Below, piece after piece: positions 6,676 to 13,912 of a stretch of DNA of 13,912 nucleotides. This DNA is from M3007 sp040080915. GTDB taxonomy: Bacteria; Bacteroidota; Bacteroidia; Chitinophagales; Saprospiraceae. The notes below the pieces were generated by a model. The model worked only from the letters and a program-made list of their open reading frames with translations. It was not told the origin of the DNA and searched no databases. How positions within the stretch are numbered: position 1 is the stretch's first letter; every line of letters begins with the position of its first letter. Location of the stretch: NCBI GenBank assembly GCA_040080915.1, contig JBEBHD010000138.1, positions 1-13,912 of the forward strand. Reading direction: 5' to 3'. A program made the position numbers and the translations under genes.

Positions 6676-6718
6676 TTTTTGCGTAATGCCGGTTACCGTA
6701 ACCGGCATTACGCAAAAA
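6676..6718. repeat. 43-bp perfect palindrome in the leader of the DUF234-type ATPase gene
   Basis: The 21-base arms 6676-6696 and 6698-6718 are exactly complementary around a single central C (core GCCGGTTAC, C, GTAACCGGC, with TTTTT and AAAAA outside). It begins 10 bases after the MITE-like element and ends 18 bases before the preferred GTG start at 6737. The T-run precedes and the A-run follows the stem, which is the wrong way round for an intrinsic terminator. It may be an operator for a dimeric regulator, a mobile hairpin, or a transposase target; the sequence alone does not decide. Confidence 0.8.
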
Positions 6719-6736
6719 GACACTACCTTCACCCCC

Positions 6737-8053
6737 GTGAAATTCATCAATCGCGAAACGGAGTTACATCTGCTCGAAACGATTCGGAAGCGCAGTTTGG
6801 AGGCTTCCACGATGACTGTTCTGACCGGGCGGCGGCGCATCGGCAAGACCAGACTCATCGCCGAAAGCCTGCGGGGCGAGCCGTACCTCTATTTTTTTGT
6901 GGCGCGAAAAGACGAAAAACTCCTTTGCGAGGAATTCGCCGAGCAAATGCGCGAAGTTTTGAACATCTCCGTTTTCGGGGAGATCAACCGCTTCAAAGAC
7001 ATCTTCGCCCTTTTGATGGACCAGGCGGAGCGCCGACCGATCAGCTTGGTCATTGACGAGTTTCAGGAGTTTTCCCAGATCAACCCTTCCGTGTTCAGCG
7101 ATATGCAGCACTTGTGGGATCGCAAAAAAGACCGCACGATGATGCACCTCGTCCTCAGCGGGTCGGTGCATTCCATGATGACCAAAATATTTGAAAACAG
7201 CAAGGAGCCGCTTTTTGGCCGGGCAAACGAGCGCTTGCACGTCAAACCGTTCTCGGTAGAAACCCTCCAGCGCGTGTTGGCGGAGCACTGGCCCAACTAC
7301 GGGCCAGAGGACCTGCTGGCTTTTTATGCCCTGACGGGCGGCGTACCCAAGTACGTGGAGCAGTTCGTGGACAAGGGCCATCTCGCGTTCGATGCCATGC
7401 TCGCCGAGATTTTGCACGAGAATTCCTTGTTTCTGGACGAGGGCAAAAACGTGCTCATCGAGGAGTTCGGCAAGGAATACGCCACCTATTTTTCCATCCT
7501 TTCGCTGTTGGCATCATCCAAAACCTCGCGCGGCGAAGTCGAAAGCGTGTTGCAACGCGACATTGGGGGCTACCTGCAGCGGCTCGAACACGACTACCAG
7601 ATCATCCGCCGTGTCCAGCCGGTGTTTTCCAAACCAGGTGGGAAAAACATGAAGTACGAGATCGAGGACAACTTCCTGAACTTCTGGTTTCGCTTCTTGT
7701 ACAAAAACAAAGGCGCGGTAGAAATCGGCAACTTTACTTACCTGACAAACTTGATCAAGCGCGACTTCCCGACTTACAGTGGGCGCTTGTTGGAAAAGTT
7801 TTGTGCTGAAAAACTGGCGCTGTCGGGCGAGTGGTCGGAGATCGGTAGCTATTGGGAAAGCGGCTTTGCTAACCAGATAAACCTTGTGGCGATCAACCAG
7901 ATGGAGAAAAAAGCACTGTTTGTCGAAGTCAAACGCGACGAAGGCCAGCACTCCGAGCAGGTGCTCCGGTCCAAGGCGCAAAACCTGCACCGGGACCTGG
8001 GTGGCTACGCCATGGAGTATCGCTGCATGTCGCTCAACGATCTGAAGCCATGA
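6737..8053 (+). CDS. AAA-family ATP-binding protein with C-terminal DUF234-type nuclease-like domain
   Basis: The protein has 438 residues from the GTG at 6737, which gives MKFINRETELHLLE, the usual opening of this family. An in-frame ATG at 6686 would place 17 odd residues inside the 43-bp palindrome and is rejected. Motifs: Walker A TGRRRIGKTRL (30-40), Walker B ISLVIDEFQEF (102-112), sensor-like LVLSGS (138-143), then winged-helix-like sequence, and EDNFLNFWFRFLY (310-322), a hallmark of these archaeal-type ATPases with DUF234. The C-terminus has a PD-(D/E)XK-like core, but reads NQINLVAIN followed by FVEVK: the usual EIDxVA aspartate is Asn382, so nuclease activity is doubtful. The biological role of the family is unclear; conflict or mobile-element functions have been suggested. 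Its TGA overlaps the next gene's ATG (ATGA, 8050-8053). Confidence 0.87.
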   Translation: MKFINRETELHLLETIRKRSLEASTMTVLTGRRRIGKTRLIAESLRGEPYLYFFVARKDEKLLCEEFAEQMREVLNISVFGEINRFKDIFALLMDQAERRPISLVIDEFQEFSQINPSVFSDMQHLWDRKKDRTMMHLVLSGSVHSMMTKIFENSKEPLFGRANERLHVKPFSVETLQRVLAEHWPNYGPEDLLAFYALTGGVPKYVEQFVDKGHLAFDAMLAEILHENSLFLDEGKNVLIEEFGKEYATYFSILSLLASSKTSRGEVESVLQRDIGGYLQRLEHDYQIIRRVQPVFSKPGGKNMKYEIEDNFLNFWFRFLYKNKGAVEIGNFTYLTNLIKRDFPTYSGRLLEKFCAEKLALSGEWSEIGSYWESGFANQINLVAINQMEKKALFVEVKRDEGQHSEQVLRSKAQNLHRDLGGYAMEYRCMSLNDLKP

Positions 8054-9210
8054 AAATCCTCTTCATCACACCGGCCACGCCCCTGCGCGGGGGCATCGCC
8101 CTGTCGTCGGAACGGCTGGCGCACGAGCTGCTGGCCCTCAACCACGAGGTGGTCGTGTACAGTTTCAAACTGCAGTACCCCAGCCTCTTGTTTCCGGGCA
8201 AGACGCAATACACAAAAGACCCCGCCACGCCCGGTTTCGAGATCAAGAGTACGCTCAACTCAATCAACCCGCTCAACTGGATATTGGTAGGCTGGGCCAT
8301 TGCCCGCGAGCGGCCCGACCGTATTTTCGTGCGCTTCTGGCTGCCATTCATGGGGCCGTGCCTCGGCACCGTGCTGCGTATGGCGCGGTTATTTTTATGG
8401 AAAAAAAAGCCGCGCGTGACGGCTCTTGTGGACAATATCGTGCCCCACGAAAAACGCCCCGGCGACGGCCCGTTTGCCCGCTACTTCGTGCGAGCCTGCG
8501 ACGATTTTGTGGTCATGTCCCATTCGGTGGGCGAGGAAATTAAACAGTTTTTAAAGCCTTCCCTACTTTCAGATCAAGCCTCCCTCCCCGTCGGGGGCGG
8601 GGTTGGGGTTGTCCGCTATGCCCCACATCCAGTGTACGACACCTACGGCCCGCCCGTGCTCAAAGACAAAGCCCGCAAGAAACTCAACCTGCCGCCCGAT
8701 GCGCCCATTGTGCTTTTTTTTGGGTTCATCCGCGCTTACAAGGGCCTCGATTTGCTGCTTGAGGCGTTGGCCGGGGCACCCAGCGTACACGCGCTCATCG
8801 CTGGCGAGTGCTACGAGAGCTGGAAACCCTACCAGGCCATCATCAAAAAAAACGATCTGGAGTGGCGCGTCCACCTGCACACCGATTTTGTACCTACCGA
8901 ACTGGTACCGGCCTACTTCGCGGCTGCCGACTTGGTTGTGCAACCTTACCACAGCGCCACGCAGAGCGGCATCTCGCAGATTGCCTACAATTTTGACAAA
9001 CCTATGGTGGTGACCAACGTGGGCGGCCTGCCGGAAATCGTGGCCCACGGCGTGTCGGGCTATGTGGTAGAACCCCAACCAGCGGCCATCGCGGCGGCCA
9101 TTCGGGATTTTTTTGAGAACGACCGGGCAGAGGCGATGAAGGCAGGCGTACGGGCCGAAAAGGCGCGTTTTTCGTGGGGACACTTGGCAAATGTTCTGTT
9201 GGAGGGGTAA
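8050..9210 (+). CDS. GT4-like glycosyltransferase (GT-B fold)
   Basis: The 386-residue protein has the two-lobed layout of GT4 enzymes. The N-terminal lobe begins MKILFITPATPLRGGIALSS with the Gly-Gly acceptor-side loop (14-15). The C-terminal donor lobe shows VLFFGFIRAYKGLDLLLEAL (221-240), ADLVVQPYHSATQSG (293-307) and KPMVVTNVGGLPEIV (317-331), the donor-sugar-binding segment of the family. The donor and product are unknown; exopolysaccharide or lipid-linked glycan assembly is the usual role. Soluble or membrane-associated, without a signal peptide. Residues about 170-187, between FLK and YAPHPVYDTYG, look like an in-frame insertion read from a C- and G-rich interrupted palindrome. It overlaps the preceding ATPase gene by ATGA and ends 170 bases before the TonB receptor gene. 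Confidence 0.88.
   Translation: MKILFITPATPLRGGIALSSERLAHELLALNHEVVVYSFKLQYPSLLFPGKTQYTKDPATPGFEIKSTLNSINPLNWILVGWAIARERPDRIFVRFWLPFMGPCLGTVLRMARLFLWKKKPRVTALVDNIVPHEKRPGDGPFARYFVRACDDFVVMSHSVGEEIKQFLKPSLLSDQASLPVGGGVGVVRYAPHPVYDTYGPPVLKDKARKKLNLPPDAPIVLFFGFIRAYKGLDLLLEALAGAPSVHALIAGECYESWKPYQAIIKKNDLEWRVHLHTDFVPTELVPAYFAAADLVVQPYHSATQSGISQIAYNFDKPMVVTNVGGLPEIVAHGVSGYVVEPQPAAIAAAIRDFFENDRAEAMKAGVRAEKARFSWGHLANVLLEG
8557..8610. repeat. In-frame C/G-rich interrupted palindrome inside the GT4 gene
   Basis: The C-rich CCTCCCTCCCCG is followed by the G-rich CGGGGGCGGGGTTGGGG; the two halves pair imperfectly across a short centre. Translated, it adds a glycine-rich stretch (SLPVGGGVGVV) at a place where related GT4 proteins usually run straight from the helix into the PHPVYD segment. 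I infer insertion of a small intragenic repeat; the exact borders are uncertain. The three G-runs could also form a quadruplex-like structure. Confidence 0.4.
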
Positions 9211-9275
9211 AGTGTTGCAAGAAATTTTCTTCAAGAAAGAAGCCTCCGCCAGCCCGCGCGCATTGCCCATGATTT

Positions 9276-9308
9276 TTTGCTTGGAATCAAATTTTCTTTC
9301 TTCTTTTG
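9276..9308 (+). promoter_or_regulatory. Weak candidate promoter for the TonB receptor gene
   Basis: TTTG at 9276-9279 and TTCTTTTG at 9301-9308 are 21 bases apart, close to the Bacteroidota TTTG/TAnnTTTG pattern, with one mismatch in the -7 box. The leader to the ATG at 9381 would be about 65 bases. The remainder of the 170-base gap is AT-rich and shows nothing else I can name. Confidence 0.28.
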
Positions 9309-9380
9309 CGAGACAAACAGCCTTCCAGAAATGCCGCTGTTCCAAGAAGCATACACGGTAAAATCACTAATCTGTCTCGT

Positions 9381-12191
9381 ATGAAGTTTTTCAACAAAAT
9401 TTTGAACATCAGTTTGTTGTGTTTGCTCTTGGCTGGGTTTTCGGCCACGGCCCAAACCGCTCTTCGTGGCAAAGTTGTGGATGCCGAGTCGGGCGAGGAG
9501 CTCATCGGAGCGGCTGTGGCCATGGTTGGCGGCGGCGGCACGATCACCAATTACGAGGGCGACTTTCTGCTCCAAGTGGCCGCTTTCCCCGTCACGATCA
9601 AGGTTTCGTATACCGGCTTTACAACACAGGAACTGACGGTGGCCGATGCCAGCGCCCGCCTGACCGTGCGCTTGGCTGCCAATACCATCATTATCGAAGA
9701 AACCGTGATCCGCGGCCAGCGCATTGATGACAAGCAAAAGGCCGCCCCGCTCACCGTGGAAAAATTGGATGCCATCGCTATCAAGGAAACTGCGGCCATC
9801 AACTTTTACAACAGCCTCGGCAACCTCAAGGGCGTGGACCTGACTACCGCCTCGCTCGGCTTCACCATCATCAACACCCGCGGTTTCAACTCCACCAGCC
9901 CGGTGCGTTCTCTTCAGATCATTGACGGGGTGGACAACCAAGCGCCCGGCCTCAACTTTTCGCTCGGCAACTTTCTCGGCTCCAGTGACCTGGACGTAAA
10001 TTCCGTGGACCTCGTACAGGGTGCCAGTTCCGCGTTTTACGGCCCGAACGCTTTCAACGGCGTTATCTCGATGGAAACCAAAAACCCGTTCCTGAACAAA
10101 GGCCTTGCGGTATCGCTCAAGACCGGAGAGCGCAGCCTGTTCGAGGCCGCCGTTCGCTACGCGGGGACGCTGAAAAACAAAGACGGCAACGAGTGGATGG
10201 CTGGCAAGATCAACCTCTTCTACCTGCGTGCCAACGACTGGGAAGCCGACAACTACGACCCCGTGACCGGCACCGAATCGGGTGGCTATTTCTTTACCAA
10301 CGCTCAAAACCCGGGCAGGTACGATGCCGTCAACATCTACGGTGACGAGTACCAGACCCGCTTCGACGGCACCGGCAGCAGCTGGTGGAACAACACCCGC
10401 GCCGGCCTCGGCATCTACCACCGAACCGGCTACCGCGAAACCGACCTCGTGGACTACAACACCCGAAACATGAAGGCCAACGTGGCTCTGCACTTCCGCA
10501 CCAATCCGGCCAAAAATTTTGATTCGCCCGAACTGATCTTTTCTTCCAGTTTTGGCTCCGGCACTACGGTGTACCAAGGCGACAACCGCTTCAGCCTGCG
10601 CGATATCCTGTTTTTCCAAAACCGTATTGAGTTCCGCCAGCGCGACAAGTTTTTCGTCCGCGCCTACGCCACCAACGAGGATGCGGGCAAATCGTTCGAC
10701 CCCTATTTTACCGCACTGCGCATGCAAGAAGCCTCCAAGCCGACGGAGCAGTGGGCCACGGACTACGAGCGCTACTGGACAGCCTCCAACCTCGGCTATA
10801 TTTATTTCAACCACATGCTGCCCCTCGGCTACCCTGACGTGAACGACAGCCTCGGCCTCGGCCAGTGGTTGCAAACGTATCAGGACTCGATGACCCACTG
10901 GCACAACCTCGCGGAGGACTATGCCAACGTAGGCAATCCGAACGCGTTTCCGCCGTCGAAGAGCTTTTTCGAGCCGGGCACGGCGCGTTTCGACTCGCTG
11001 TTCAACGCCATCACCTCGCGCAAATCCGCAGATGGCGGTACGTTGTTTTATGACAAATCCGCGCTGTACCACCTGCACGGCGAGTACACTTTCACGCCGA
11101 CGTTCTTGGACAAATGGGTAGTTGGTGCCAATGGGCGCATGTACCGGCCCATTTCGGAGGGCACTATTTTCAAAGACACCGCCGACGTAACCATCACCAA
11201 CTCGGAATGGGGTGCTTACACCGGGGTGGAAAAGACCTTTGGCCAGTTCAAGTTGAGCGGCTCGTTCCGGTTGGACAAAAACCAAAATTTCCGGATGGTA
11301 CACACCGAGGCCGCCTCCGTGGTGTGGAATCCAAAGGCCAACACCTTCCTGCGTGCTTCGTTTTCGAGCGCCATCCGCAACCCCACGCTCTCCGATCAGT
11401 ACCTGAACCTGAATGTGGGCCGTGCCCGCTTGGTCGGCAACCTGGACGGCTTTCAAAACCTGATTACGCTCGAATCTCTGAACGAGTACCGGCGCCTGCC
11501 GGGAGGGAGTGTTGCCATCTTGGACAGTTTTGACATCGCTCCCATCCAGCCCGAAAAAGTAAAAACCTTCGAGATCGGTGTCCGCACCACCTTGTTCGAC
11601 AAATTGTACATGGATGCCGGGTACTACTACAGTTTTTACAACGACTTCATCGGCTATAACATCGGCATTGACCTGCCCATCGGCTTTTTCGGACCGGAAT
11701 TCAGCCGGTTGCAGATTTACCGGGTGGCCGCCAACTCCGTCAACGAAGTAACTACCCAAGGCTTGGCGGTCGGGTTCAACTACTATTTTGCCAATTATTT
11801 TATGGCTCAGGCCAACTACTCCTGGAACCGCCTGAACTCGCAAATAGACGACCCAATTATCCCGGCCTTCAACACACCCGAGCACAAGTACAACCTCGGC
11901 CTGTCTGCTCGCGACCTGCCCCTTTCGGGCAAAAATGTTTACTGGGGTTTCAACGTGCTGTACAAGTGGATTCAGGGTTTTACTTTTGAGGGGTCGCCCC
12001 AGTTCACCGGGTTTATCCCGAGCTACGACCTGCTGGATGCCCAGACCAACGTCACCTTTTCCAGAATAAACACGACGATCAAAATCGGCGCGTCAAACGT
12101 GCTCAATAACAAGCAGTTTCAAACGTACGGCGGCCCGCGCATCGGCCGTATGGCCTATATTAGTATCGTCTACGATTTCCGTCAGAAATAG
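9381..12191 (+). CDS. TonB-dependent outer-membrane receptor with carboxypeptidase-regulatory-like N-terminal domain
   Basis: The ATG at 9381 is chosen because it begins a clean signal peptide (MKFFNKILNISLLCLLLAGF, probable cleavage after SATAQ); the open frame further upstream does not. Mature domains in order: CarboxypepD_reg-like beta sandwich (26-105: LRGKVVDAESGEELIGAAV ... LTVRL), a TonB-box-like EETVIRGQ (106-113), plug domain (about 115-235, with NTRGFNSTSP, IIDGVDNQ and VDLVQGASSAFYGPNAFNG), then a beta-barrel to the C-terminus ending AYISIVYDFRQK. Total 936 residues. Such receptors use TonB-ExbBD energy to import large or scarce ligands. No SusD lipoprotein gene follows, so this is not a classic SusCD pair, and the ligand is unknown. 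The next gene begins 52 bases later on the same strand and encodes a T9SS-secreted protein, a likely functional partner. A long antisense frame (9231-11885) is a codon-bias shadow. Confidence 0.93.
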   Translation: MKFFNKILNISLLCLLLAGFSATAQTALRGKVVDAESGEELIGAAVAMVGGGGTITNYEGDFLLQVAAFPVTIKVSYTGFTTQELTVADASARLTVRLAANTIIIEETVIRGQRIDDKQKAAPLTVEKLDAIAIKETAAINFYNSLGNLKGVDLTTASLGFTIINTRGFNSTSPVRSLQIIDGVDNQAPGLNFSLGNFLGSSDLDVNSVDLVQGASSAFYGPNAFNGVISMETKNPFLNKGLAVSLKTGERSLFEAAVRYAGTLKNKDGNEWMAGKINLFYLRANDWEADNYDPVTGTESGGYFFTNAQNPGRYDAVNIYGDEYQTRFDGTGSSWWNNTRAGLGIYHRTGYRETDLVDYNTRNMKANVALHFRTNPAKNFDSPELIFSSSFGSGTTVYQGDNRFSLRDILFFQNRIEFRQRDKFFVRAYATNEDAGKSFDPYFTALRMQEASKPTEQWATDYERYWTASNLGYIYFNHMLPLGYPDVNDSLGLGQWLQTYQDSMTHWHNLAEDYANVGNPNAFPPSKSFFEPGTARFDSLFNAITSRKSADGGTLFYDKSALYHLHGEYTFTPTFLDKWVVGANGRMYRPISEGTIFKDTADVTITNSEWGAYTGVEKTFGQFKLSGSFRLDKNQNFRMVHTEAASVVWNPKANTFLRASFSSAIRNPTLSDQYLNLNVGRARLVGNLDGFQNLITLESLNEYRRLPGGSVAILDSFDIAPIQPEKVKTFEIGVRTTLFDKLYMDAGYYYSFYNDFIGYNIGIDLPIGFFGPEFSRLQIYRVAANSVNEVTTQGLAVGFNYYFANYFMAQANYSWNRLNSQIDDPIIPAFNTPEHKYNLGLSARDLPLSGKNVYWGFNVLYKWIQGFTFEGSPQFTGFIPSYDLLDAQTNVTFSRINTTIKIGASNVLNNKQFQTYGGPRIGRMAYISIVYDFRQK

Positions 12192-12243
12192 GTTTTTATC
12201 ACACAGTATTCACTTGCCAACATCAACTTAACTTTTGCTTTCC

Positions 12244-13821
12244 ATGAAAAAATCTACGCTTTTTCTGCTTGCCGCACTACTATTCCTTTGCCTTGGCGCA
12301 ACGGCCCAGCCACACCGATACCTCGATCAGGTATTCTCCACTGTGAAAAAAACGTCGCCGGTAGTTTATGGTTTCAACTACACCGTGCTGACCATTAGTA
12401 CATCCGGACACACGGCCAAGCAGCCGTTGGTCATGGACATCTACGAGCCGGAAGGCGACGTTCAGGCTGAGCGCCCGCTCATCCTGTACTGCCACACAGG
12501 CAACTTCCTGCCTTGGATCAACCCGGCCACCATGCTTAGCGTCAACCAGTCTTGCGGTGGTACTCGTACTGACCCGGCAGCTGTGGAAATGTGTACACGC
12601 CTGGCCAAAATGGGCTATGTGGTAGCCTCCATTGACTACCGCCTCGGCTGGCGCCCCGACCTGACCAGTGAGCTCCAGCGCCGCTTTACCCTCATCAATG
12701 CTGCTTATCGGGGCGTGCAAGACGTGCGTTCGTGTATCCGGTTCTTCCGCAAAAACGCAGCGGTAGATGGCAACACCTTTCGCGTTGACCCGAACCGCAT
12801 TGTGGTGTTCGGCCAAGGAACGGGCGGCTACCTGTCGCTGAACACAGCAGCATTGGACAAGTACTCCGAGATACTCACCACCTCCGAACCGAACAAATTT
12901 ATCGTCAACGGCCTCCCGATGATCATCGAGGCGTACAATGGTGACCCTTATGGTATTCAGGCCAACATTGGTATCGTGGACGCACTCTACAACCAGGCAA
13001 CGGGCTTTCCAGTCGGCGACACGCTGTACATCCCCAACACCGTCGGCTACTCGTCGGACTTTAACCTTGCCGTCAACCTCGGTGGTGCCATGGGCGACAA
13101 GGCATGGGTGGATGCCAACACCCCGCCGATCCTTTCTTTCCACGTTCCCCTCGATCCCTATGCTCCTTGCGGCGACGGCTTGGTCATAGTACCAGGCGTG
13201 AATTTCCCTGTTGTGAACGTGACCGGCTCCTGCGGTATCACGACCATCCAGGAAACGCTCGGCAACAACGACGTTTTTGAACTTGGCGGCCTGCTCACCG
13301 ACCCGCTCTCCATACATGCCCGCACGATCAATGGCGGCATCGAAGGGTATTACCCGTTAAACCGCGCTGCCGACGACTCGGCTCCCTGGGAGTGGAACAC
13401 CTTCGTGCCCAACACGCAGCTGCCCAACGGCACGATTGTTCCGTTGGACTGCGACACGAATGAAGGTACAGCCCAAGCCAACATTGATACCATCATGACC
13501 TACTACGCCCCGCGTGCCTGCCGCGCACTCGGCCTCGACTGCCCCGGCGTGTCCGTGAAGGCCGAAGACCTGTTCGATGCCAGCAGTATCCTGAACGTAC
13601 AGCCCAACCCGGCCACCTCGGAAATCTGGTTCGGCACCGATGCCGACCACCCGATCCAGACTATCGAACTGTACGACCTGAGCGGTCGCTTGGTGCGCAA
13701 CATCCGCGCCATCAATAACAGCACCTACACGCTCCAGCGCGACGGCCTGAACACCGGCATGTATGTGGCCAAACTCTACTTCGAACAAGGCGTGGCTGCA
13801 AAACGGATCATTTTTGAATAG
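12244..13821 (+). CDS. Secreted alpha/beta-hydrolase-like protein with T9SS type A sorting domain; nucleophile Ser replaced by Gly
   Basis: The 525-residue protein starts at the ATG at 12244 (MKKSTLFLLAALLFLCLGAT, a signal peptide ending near TAQ); a TTG nine bases upstream is not needed. The hydrolase domain resembles carboxylesterase-type enzymes: PLVMDIYEPEGD, the oxyanion-side CHTGNF (83-88, for the usual HGGxF), MGYVVASIDYRLGW (123-136), YRGVQDVRSCIRFFRKN (155-171) and NRIVVFGQGTGGYLSLN (184-200). The nucleophile elbow reads G-Q-G-T-G, with Gly192 where G-x-S-x-G has serine, so it may be a non-catalytic binding protein. SFHVPLDPYAP (298-308) holds a possible acid, Asp304. The last 75 or so residues (NVQPNPATSEIWF ... 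GLNTGMYVAKLYF ... KRIIFE) are a T9SS type A sorting domain, predicting export through the outer membrane and surface attachment or release. It is probably co-transcribed with the TonB receptor. Confidence 0.88.
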   Translation: MKKSTLFLLAALLFLCLGATAQPHRYLDQVFSTVKKTSPVVYGFNYTVLTISTSGHTAKQPLVMDIYEPEGDVQAERPLILYCHTGNFLPWINPATMLSVNQSCGGTRTDPAAVEMCTRLAKMGYVVASIDYRLGWRPDLTSELQRRFTLINAAYRGVQDVRSCIRFFRKNAAVDGNTFRVDPNRIVVFGQGTGGYLSLNTAALDKYSEILTTSEPNKFIVNGLPMIIEAYNGDPYGIQANIGIVDALYNQATGFPVGDTLYIPNTVGYSSDFNLAVNLGGAMGDKAWVDANTPPILSFHVPLDPYAPCGDGLVIVPGVNFPVVNVTGSCGITTIQETLGNNDVFELGGLLTDPLSIHARTINGGIEGYYPLNRAADDSAPWEWNTFVPNTQLPNGTIVPLDCDTNEGTAQANIDTIMTYYAPRACRALGLDCPGVSVKAEDLFDASSILNVQPNPATSEIWFGTDADHPIQTIELYDLSGRLVRNIRAINNSTYTLQRDGLNTGMYVAKLYFEQGVAAKRIIFE

Positions 13822-13912
13822 AGAGTGAGAGAGTGAGAGAGTGAGAGAGTGAGAGAGTGAGAGAGTGAGAGAGTGAGAGAGTGAGAGAGTGAGAGAGTGA
13901 GAGAGTGAGAGA
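13821..13912. repeat. Perfect 8-bp tandem repeat (GAGAGTGA), at least 11.5 units, cut by the window edge
   Basis: From the last base of the hydrolase TAG stop to the end of the window the sequence is an uninterrupted array of GAGAGTGA with no variant unit. The plus strand is all purine apart from one T per unit. Each plus-strand frame meets TGA within 24 bases, so read-through of the stop would end quickly. Perfect identity suggests slippage-driven change in copy number. The full length is unknown. Confidence 0.95.

Noticed and set aside
6676..6718. Intrinsic terminator
   Set aside because: The stem is followed by an A-run and preceded by a T-run on both strands, the opposite of what a terminator needs.
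6686..6736. ATG start at 6686 for the DUF234-type ATPase
   Set aside because: It would encode 17 residues from within a perfect palindrome; the GTG at 6737 gives the usual MKFINRE opening.
9231..11885. 884-codon minus-strand open frame opposite the TonB receptor
   Set aside because: It is antisense to a clear receptor gene; its Val- and Gly-rich composition reflects the GC-rich codons of the other strand and it shows no domain motifs.
12280..13317. 345-codon minus-strand open frame opposite the hydrolase-like gene
   Set aside because: A shadow of a gene with a signal peptide, hydrolase motifs and a T9SS tail.
9381..13821. SusCD-type glycan utilisation locus
   Set aside because: The receptor is shorter than typical SusC, and the downstream gene is hydrolase-like with a T9SS domain, not a SusD lipoprotein.
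13821..13912. CRISPR array
   Set aside because: The units are 8 bp and directly adjacent, with no spacers.

Overview
The window looks like chromosomal DNA of a Bacteroidota bacterium, most likely of the Saprospiraceae/Chitinophagia type, though no marker gene fixes the genus. The grounds are a TonB-dependent receptor with an N-terminal carboxypeptidase-regulatory-like domain, a secreted protein with a C-terminal type IX secretion (T9SS) sorting domain, few Shine-Dalgarno sequences, several TAnnTTTG-like -7 boxes, and frequent GTG starts and ATGA overlaps in GC-rich genes.

Layout. (1) The window opens inside a plus-strand gene for a duplicated retropepsin-like aspartyl protease with a PDZ domain (2-1186). 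(2) A 59-bp near-perfect palindrome (1202-1260) follows; its right arm supplies the last codons and stop of a minus-strand acidic protein of unknown function (1249-1746). (3) A 330-bp spacer with a CCGCAGAGA-type hairpin repeat leads to a stand-alone class I glutamine amidotransferase (2077-2922). (4) A relatively AT-rich minus-strand two-gene cassette (2919-4575) encodes an ABC/AAA15-type ATPase and a small PD-(D/E)XK-like protein. It looks like an acquired defence or conflict module and is the best candidate for an undescribed system here. (5) TrmH tRNA methyltransferase and a GT2 polyprenyl-type glycosyltransferase form an overlapping pair (4700-6369). (6) A repeat-rich spacer (6370-6736) holds three different palindromes: a CCACAGATTTACACAGA-type hairpin, a 159-bp MITE-like relative of the 59-bp element, and a 43-bp perfect palindrome. 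(7) A DUF234-type ATPase and a GT4 glycosyltransferase form a second overlapping pair (6737-9210). (8) A TonB-dependent receptor (9381-12191) is followed 52 bp later by a secreted alpha/beta-hydrolase-like protein with a T9SS tail (12244-13821), whose nucleophile serine position is glycine. (9) The window ends in a perfect 8-bp tandem repeat, at least 11.5 units, starting at the last base of that gene's stop codon and running off the edge.

How the parts relate. The two glycosyltransferases suggest envelope or exopolysaccharide glycan work but are not in one operon. The receptor and the T9SS protein probably form a surface pair. The rest is housekeeping (TrmH) interspersed with mobile palindromic repeats and one accessory cassette. 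All homology statements come from reading motifs by eye; no database search was run.
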